A DNA stretch of 11,281 bases, from positions 1 through 11,281 of the forward strand of contig CALWJG010000043.1 of NCBI GenBank assembly GCA_944380945.1, given 5' to 3'. The stretch comes from an uncultured Agathobaculum sp. GTDB lineage: Bacteria > Bacillota > Clostridia > Oscillospirales > Butyricicoccaceae. Below are positions 6,661 through 11,281 of the stretch, in pieces. The translations under genes and the position numbers were made by a program. How positions within the stretch are numbered: the stretch's first letter is position 1; each line of letters opens with the position of its first letter. The notes under the pieces were generated by a model. That model was given only the letters and a program-made list of their open reading frames with translations. It was not told where the DNA came from and did no database searches.

Positions 6661-6696
6661 AGCCGGAATGCTCCTTTATTGCTTTATCGCGCTAAA

Positions 6697-6726
6697 ATCA
6701 TACCATACCGCTGCATACCCTGTCAA
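6697..6726 (-). promoter_or_regulatory. Sigma-A type promoter of the histidine operon
   Basis: On the minus strand a perfect TTGACA (6721-6726) is followed after 18 bases by TATGAT (6697-6702, 5 of 6 to consensus), with TGG directly ahead as an extended -10. The -35 box includes the TGA stop codon of the DUF1835 gene. The expected transcription start near 6690 gives a leader of about 30 bases ending with AAAGGAG ahead of hisZG. The spacer carries repeated GGTATG elements that could be an operator. Confidence 0.75.
6699..6719 (-). repeat. Three GGTATG direct repeats in the promoter spacer
   Basis: GGTATG on the minus strand occurs at 6714-6719, 6704-6709 and 6699-6704. Start-to-start spacings are 10 and 5 bases, that is one and one half helical turns. 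The last copy overlaps the -10 box. This could be a binding site for a repressor of the his operon, but no regulator is known and three 6-mers can arise by chance. Confidence 0.45.
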
Positions 6727-7688
6727 CCCCTGATTTTGCGGAGGGTCATGCCGCGGTAGGTCGGCGCATCGCGCACGATTTGGATTTTGCCGGCCTGCGC
6801 CAGCGCGCGGATGCGGGAAAACACCAGCATATCGCCCACGCGGTTGCCGGTTTTCCTGTCCAGCTCCCCGATCGCGCGGCCGACCGCAAGCGCGGCGGGC
6901 ATTTCTTCCTCCGTGATGCCGGACAGGATGACCGCGTCGTAGAAATCCGCGGGCACGGACTGCACTTCGCCGTCCGCCATCGCGCGCAGGGGCAGGTTCT
7001 CCCCCTGCAGGCGTGCCCAATCAGCCGTCAGCTGCGCCTGTTCGGTCTCGGCCAGCCGGCGGCGGCGCTGATAAAAGTACGGCAGCAGGTTGGGCGAGAC
7101 CTCGCCCACGGTGCTGAAATACGCCGTGCCGCCCACTGTCTGCGCTTTGATCTGGCGGCGCTCGACGCGCGCGGCATACCGCCGCAGCAGCGCCTGCGGC
7201 GCAAAGCGCAGCAGAAAGTTGACCGCGCGGCTGTCTGTGATCACGCTGACCGCCGCTGTATTTCTGTGCGCTCTGGTCTGGTCATTGATCCGCCGAATCT
7301 CGCCGGCCGGCATGGTGTTCACCTCGACTGCCCACACGGGGATGCGCCGCGCGTACAGGCGGCTGACCACATACCGCAGGCCGCATTGCTCGCGCGCATT
7401 GCCCTTGCCGTACCAGATCACGGCCTCGTCGGCCTCGTCCAGCCGAGTGAGCGTCTCAAAATGCCGCTCGGTCAGTTCGTCCATCCAACTGCCGTCCAGC
7501 TCCGGGTCGCCGCGCCACGGGGCGATAATACTGTCTCGCGCGGCGCGGTCGGCCACATCGGAAATATCGCCTTGTGCATAGTCGTCCTGCAGCGCAAGGA
7601 TGTGGTCGGCCGTCAGCTCGGGCGCGATATCGTGCCGCGCCTCGCAGAGCGCCCCCTTTGCGCTGTCGCCAAAACAGATCCAGTACAT
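6723..7688 (-). CDS. DUF1835 / DUF3658 domain protein of unknown function
   Basis: The 321-residue protein has the two-domain layout of DUF1835 proteins of Firmicutes. The N-terminal domain (about 1-125) begins MYWICFGDSAKGAL, has the LALQDDYAQGDISD segment (31-44) where the family normally carries a glycine-containing loop, and AVIWYGKGNAREQCGLRYVVSRL (split as 89-99 and 100-111). The C-terminal DUF3658-like part (about 205-318) shows ADWARLQGENLPLRAM (222-237), SVPADFYDAVIL (244-255) and VGDMLVFSRIRALAQAG (284-300). The middle, 140-185, is rich in arginine. No catalytic role is established that I know of, and I assign none. The gene starts 5 bases after its neighbour's stop with GGGGAGG 8 bases ahead, so it is co-transcribed with the DUF6054-like gene and probably polC. 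The his promoter begins at its stop codon. Confidence 0.85.
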   Translation of the reverse strand: MYWICFGDSAKGALCEARHDIAPELTADHILALQDDYAQGDISDVADRAARDSIIAPWRGDPELDGSWMDELTERHFETLTRLDEADEAVIWYGKGNAREQCGLRYVVSRLYARRIPVWAVEVNTMPAGEIRRINDQTRAHRNTAAVSVITDSRAVNFLLRFAPQALLRRYAARVERRQIKAQTVGGTAYFSTVGEVSPNLLPYFYQRRRRLAETEQAQLTADWARLQGENLPLRAMADGEVQSVPADFYDAVILSGITEEEMPAALAVGRAIGELDRKTGNRVGDMLVFSRIRALAQAGKIQIVRDAPTYRGMTLRKIRG

Positions 7689-7693
7689 CGCGT

Positions 7694-8038
7694 TTACCTC
7701 CCCGCAGCGTACTGCTCAGCCAGCTCCGCCACACAGTCGAGGAAGCTCTCCTCGCCGATCGTGTTGAGCTTCCAGAACACCGCCTGGCTGCCGCCCGCCG
7801 TGATCGCGGACAGGAACAGCTCGTCCCCGCTGCCCACGAGCGTCAGGTTCATGCTCACGCGGTTGCCGCCCGTCCAGCTGTACCGCTCGAACACGCGCAC
7901 CGCGCAGCGCACGCCGTCCGCCTGCCAGTCGCTGCCGTCCTCATAGGAGGCGGACACGCTGCCGTTCAATATCCCGTCAAACAGATAATCGTGGAACGCC
8001 TGAAAATCCCCTCTGAGGCGTTTTTCGTATTTCGCCAT
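7694..8038 (-). CDS. DUF6054-like small cytosolic protein
   Basis: A 114-residue protein with no membrane segment or signal peptide. It starts MAKYEKRLRGDFQAFHDYLF, followed by GSVSASYEDGSDWQADGVRC (26-45), a strand-rich part with RYSWTGGNRVSMNLTL (52-67) and FLSAITAGGSQAVFWKLNTI (75-94), and a C-terminal helix ending in AAGR. From memory this pattern is that of the DUF6054 family of Firmicutes, which has no assigned function; I could not check it by search. The ATG is 21 bases after the polC stop, with AAAGGA about 9 bases ahead, and it is followed 5 bases later by the DUF1835 gene. No job can be inferred beyond co-expression with these neighbours. Confidence 0.8.
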   Translation of the reverse strand: MAKYEKRLRGDFQAFHDYLFDGILNGSVSASYEDGSDWQADGVRCAVRVFERYSWTGGNRVSMNLTLVGSGDELFLSAITAGGSQAVFWKLNTIGEESFLDCVAELAEQYAAGR

Positions 8039-8059
8039 ATCTCTCTGTCCTTTCCGCTG

Positions 8060-11000
8060 TCATGCAAACAGGCTGATCTGGGTGGTCTTGGGCATGGAGC
8101 CGAGCGCGCCGATCTGGTCGAGCAGCTCGACCACCGCCTTGGACGCCTTGGGACAGCGCACCGCCATCTCCTCCGCAGAGAGGAACTTGCCGTTTTTGCG
8201 CTCCTCGACGATGTTCTGCGCCGCCTGCTCGCCGATGCCGGGCATCGAGGTGAACGGCGGGATCAGCCCGTTTTCGGTCACGATAAAGTCGGTCGCATCC
8301 GAGGTGTACACGTCCATCGGCTCAAAGGTGAAGCCGCGGCGGTAAAACTCGTGGCATACCTCGAGCGTGGTCATCATTTCCTTTTCGGCCGCGGTGATGG
8401 TCTTTTCGCGGTCCTTCATCTGCAGCTCCCTGATCTTGTCGATGCACACCTTGTCGCCCTTGATCATGCAGGAGGCGTCAAAGCCCTTGGCGCGCACCGA
8501 GAAGTACGCGGAGTAGAACGCGAGCGGCCGGTGCACCTTGAACCACGCGATGCGGAACGCCATCATGACATAGGCGACCGCGTGCGCCTTGGGGAACATA
8601 TACTTGATCTTTTTGCACGAGTCGATGTACCAGTCGGGCACGTTCTGCTCGCGCATCGCGCCCTCCATCTCCTCGGTCAGGCCCTTGCCCTTACGCACGG
8701 ACTCCATGGTCTTGAACGACAGCTTGGGCTGCACGCCCTGCAAAATCAGGTAGTTCATAATATCGTCGCGGCAGCAGATGCAGCCGGACAGCGGGATGCC
8801 CTTGTGCACCAGCTCCTGCGCGTTGCCCAGCCACACGTCCGTGCCGTGCGACAGGCCGGAGATCGACACCAGCTCGGCAAAGGTCGAGGGCTTGGTCTCC
8901 TTGACCATGCCGCGCACGAACTTGGTGCCGAACTCGGGCACGGCCAGACAGCCGAGGTCGCCCAAAATGGGGTCGGTGTCCGGGTTGTCGCCCGTGTATT
9001 TGAGCGCCTTGCACGAGTGGAACAGGCTCATGGTGTCCGGGTCGTCGAGCGGGATCTCCTGCGCGTTGACGCCGGTCAGGTTTTCCAGATGCTTGATCAT
9101 GGTCGGGTCATCGTGCCCGAGCTCGTCCAGCTTCAAAAGGTTCGCGTCGATCGAGTGATACTCAAAGTGGGTGGTGATGATGTCGGAATCCGGGTCGTCC
9201 GCCGGGTGCTGCACCGGGCAGACGTCGTAGATCTCGATCTCCTTGGGCACGACGACCACGCCGCCCGGGTGCTGGCCCGAGGTGCGGCGCACGCCCGTGC
9301 AGCCCGCGGCGAGGCGGTTTTCCTCCGCGCGCGAGCACTCGATGCCGCGCTCGTCCATGTATTTTTTTACATAGCCGTAGGCGGTCTTTTCCGCGACCGT
9401 GCCGATCGTGCCCGCGCGGAACACATGGTCGTGCCCGAAGATCTCGCCCGTGTACCAGTGGATGCGCGACTGGTATTCGCCCGCGAAGTTGAGGTCGATA
9501 TCCGGCACCTTGTCGCCCTCGAAGCCCAAAAAGGTCTCGAACGGGATGTTGAAGCCCTGCTTGGTGAGCGGCTTGCCGCATTTGGGGCAGATCTTGTCCG
9601 GCAGATCGACGCCGCAGGAATATTCCTCGTGCCACTCGACGTATTTGTCGTCCGGGCACAGGTAGTGCGGCGCGAGCGAGTTTACCTCGGTGATATCCGA
9701 CATGAACGCCGCGAGCGACGAGCCGACCGACCCGCGCGAGCCGACCAGATAGCCGTCCGCGAGCGACTTGGTCACGAGCTTCTGCGCGATGATGTACATG
9801 ACCGCGTAGCCGTTGCCGATGATCGAGTTGAGCTCGCGGTCGAGCCGCGCCTGCACGATCTCGGGCAGCGGGTCGCCGTAGATGCGCTTGGCCTTCTCGT
9901 AGCACATATTGCGCAAATCGTCCTCGCAGCCGTCGATGTGCGGCGGGTAGTTTTCGCGCGGCACGGGGCGGATCACGTCGCACAGATCCGCGATCTTATT
10001 GGTATTCTCGACCACGACCTCGTACGCGCGGTCCTCGCCCAGATAGGAAAACTCACGGAGCATCTCGTCCGTGGATTTGAAGTACAGCGGCGCCTGATTG
10101 TCCGCGTCGCCGAAGCCCTGTCCCGCCATCAGGATGCGGCGGAAGGCCTCGTCCTCAGGCTCGAGGAAGTGCACGTCGCCGGTCGCGCAGCAGGGCTTGC
10201 CCAGCTCGTCCGCGAGGCGCAGGATGGCGCGGTTCCAGTCGCGCAGCTGCTCCTCGTCCCGCGCCTGTCCCTTTTCGATCATAAAGCGGTTGTTGCCGAT
10301 CGGCTGGATCTCGAGATAGTCATAGAAGGACGCGAGCCGCTTGAGCTCGTCCCACTCCGCGCCGCCGGTCAGCGCGCGGAACACCTCGCCCGCCTCGCAG
10401 GCCGAGCCGAAGATCAGCCCCTCGCGGTGGCGGATGAGCTCGCTGCGCGGCATGATCGGCCGCTTGTTGTAGTATTCCAGAAAGCTCTTGGAGATCAGCT
10501 GATAAAGGTTCCTGAGCCCCGCCTGATTTTTCACCAGAATGATGAAATGATAGCGCGGCAGGTTTTTCAGCTTGTTCTTGCGGTCGGTTGTCGCGGCGAG
10601 CACCGGGTTGATGTCCGCCACGGTCACCGCGTGCATCTCGTCTTTGAGCCGCGCCAAGAGCTTTACAAAGATGCGGCCGAGGACAGCCGCGTCCTCGCTC
10701 GCGCGGTGGTGCTCAAACGGGCCGACGGCCAGCTCCTTGGCCAGAATGTTCAGCTTGAACTTGTGCAGGTGCGGCAGCATCAGGCGGGACATTTCCAGCG
10801 TGTCGATCGCGGTGAAGTCCCGCTCGATGGCAAGGCGTTTGCACGCCGTGCGCAGAAAGCCCATATCGAACCCCGCATTGTGCGCGACGAGCGGGTACTG
10901 CCCCTCCCCCGCCCACGCGAGGAATTGGGGCACCGCCTCGCCGAGGTCGGGCGCGTCCGCGACCGTCTCGTCCGAAATGCCGGTGAGCTTGGTGATCTCC

Positions 11001-11281
11001 TCCGGAATGGGCTTGTGCGGGTTGACATAGGTCTGGAAGCTGTCCTGGATCGCGCCGTCGGTCACGCGCACGGCCGCGATCTCGGTGATCTCCTCGCTCG
11101 CGGGGTTGAGGCCGGTGGTCTCGAGGTCGAACACGATGAACGTGCCGGTGAGCGGCTCGGCGGACGAACCGCGCACGACCGACAGGCTGTCCGCATCGTT
11201 GACGTAATACGCCTCGATGCCGTAGATGATCTTCATGTCCCCGATGATGTCCTTCTGCTTGCCCTCCTGCGCGTGCAGCGC
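8060..11281 (-). CDS. polC: DNA polymerase III alpha subunit, PolC type (N-terminus beyond window)
   Basis: PolC is the replicative polymerase of Firmicutes, with proofreading built in. The frame runs off the right edge; 1073 residues are visible, and roughly 370-390 N-terminal residues, including the OB domain and first PHP part, are missing. Numbering from the Met at 11236, which is internal: the DEDDh exonuclease covers about 30-195 with D37 and E39 (FDLETTGLNP), D124 (AHNAGFD), H177 and D182; the second PHP part about 215-360; the fingers include YLVGSRGSVGSSLAA (496-510); a zinc module lies at 527-553; catalytic aspartates are D579 and D581 (PDIDLNF) and D704 (LLKLDELGHDD); SHGTDVWLGNAQEL (796-809) and KYMFPKAHAVAYV (878-890) are core polymerase motifs; a helix-hairpin-helix follows IPPFTSMPGIG (992-1002). 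The C-terminus TTQISLFA carries a QxSLF sliding-clamp-binding motif. The second zinc cysteine is unusual. All catalytic residues are present. Confidence 0.98.
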   Translation of the reverse strand, partial: ALHAQEGKQKDIIGDMKIIYGIEAYYVNDADSLSVVRGSSAEPLTGTFIVFDLETTGLNPASEEITEIAAVRVTDGAIQDSFQTYVNPHKPIPEEITKLTGISDETVADAPDLGEAVPQFLAWAGEGQYPLVAHNAGFDMGFLRTACKRLAIERDFTAIDTLEMSRLMLPHLHKFKLNILAKELAVGPFEHHRASEDAAVLGRIFVKLLARLKDEMHAVTVADINPVLAATTDRKNKLKNLPRYHFIILVKNQAGLRNLYQLISKSFLEYYNKRPIMPRSELIRHREGLIFGSACEAGEVFRALTGGAEWDELKRLASFYDYLEIQPIGNNRFMIEKGQARDEEQLRDWNRAILRLADELGKPCCATGDVHFLEPEDEAFRRILMAGQGFGDADNQAPLYFKSTDEMLREFSYLGEDRAYEVVVENTNKIADLCDVIRPVPRENYPPHIDGCEDDLRNMCYEKAKRIYGDPLPEIVQARLDRELNSIIGNGYAVMYIIAQKLVTKSLADGYLVGSRGSVGSSLAAFMSDITEVNSLAPHYLCPDDKYVEWHEEYSCGVDLPDKICPKCGKPLTKQGFNIPFETFLGFEGDKVPDIDLNFAGEYQSRIHWYTGEIFGHDHVFRAGTIGTVAEKTAYGYVKKYMDERGIECSRAEENRLAAGCTGVRRTSGQHPGGVVVVPKEIEIYDVCPVQHPADDPDSDIITTHFEYHSIDANLLKLDELGHDDPTMIKHLENLTGVNAQEIPLDDPDTMSLFHSCKALKYTGDNPDTDPILGDLGCLAVPEFGTKFVRGMVKETKPSTFAELVSISGLSHGTDVWLGNAQELVHKGIPLSGCICCRDDIMNYLILQGVQPKLSFKTMESVRKGKGLTEEMEGAMREQNVPDWYIDSCKKIKYMFPKAHAVAYVMMAFRIAWFKVHRPLAFYSAYFSVRAKGFDASCMIKGDKVCIDKIRELQMKDREKTITAAEKEMMTTLEVCHEFYRRGFTFEPMDVYTSDATDFIVTENGLIPPFTSMPGIGEQAAQNIVEERKNGKFLSAEEMAVRCPKASKAVVELLDQIGALGSMPKTTQISLFA

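Noticed and set aside
6661..6722. Possible T-box or transcription attenuator ahead of hisZG
   Set aside because: The gap is 62 bases and about 30 of these follow the predicted start. No specifier or terminator/antiterminator hairpin and no U-run is present.
1..11281. Mobile elements, CRISPR arrays, tRNA/rRNA genes, toxin-antitoxin or defence genes
   Set aside because: No transposase, integrase, inverted-repeat ends, regularly spaced repeats or structural RNA were seen. Nearly every base belongs to a recognised or well-supported minus-strand gene.

Overview
The window reads as a compact housekeeping block of a high-G+C member of the Firmicutes, most likely a clostridial lineage near the Oscillospiraceae. 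PolC-type DNA polymerase III is characteristic of Firmicutes and a few related lineages. Short-form HisG with HisZ, Shine-Dalgarno sites of the GGAGG type, and the DUF6054 and DUF1835/DUF3658 proteins fit the same assignment. The family-level placement is inference from remembered sequences. All genes lie on the minus strand and coding density is near total; the longest gap between genes is about 70 bases. I see no mobile element, tRNA, rRNA, CRISPR array or phage gene.

In transcription order (right to left), the window opens inside polC (8060-11281, start off the right edge). Two small tightly packed genes of unknown role follow: a DUF6054-like protein (7694-8038) and a DUF1835/DUF3658 protein (6723-7688). 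A strong-looking sigma-A promoter (6697-6726), whose -35 box contains the stop codon of the DUF1835 gene, then starts the histidine operon.

The operon runs hisZ-hisG (one fused reading frame, 5026-6660), hisD (3671-4957), hisB (3095-3670), a three-helix membrane protein of unknown function (2780-3094), crcB (2387-2761), hisH (1739-2356), hisA (1023-1742), hisF (237-1001) and hisI (1-233, cut by the left edge). Together they cover PRPP + ATP to phosphoribosyl-ATP (HisZG), ring opening (HisI), isomerisation (HisA), the glutamine-dependent cyclase step (HisH/HisF), dehydration (HisB) and the final two oxidations (HisD). hisC and the histidinol phosphatase are not in the window, and hisE is not seen, though it could be fused to or follow hisI.

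The points that stand out are the HisZ-HisG fusion, the insertion of a fluoride-channel gene and a small membrane-protein gene in mid-operon, the missing hisC, a short his leader with no room for a T-box or attenuator, and helically phased repeats in the his promoter spacer. The rest is ordinary conserved metabolism and replication.
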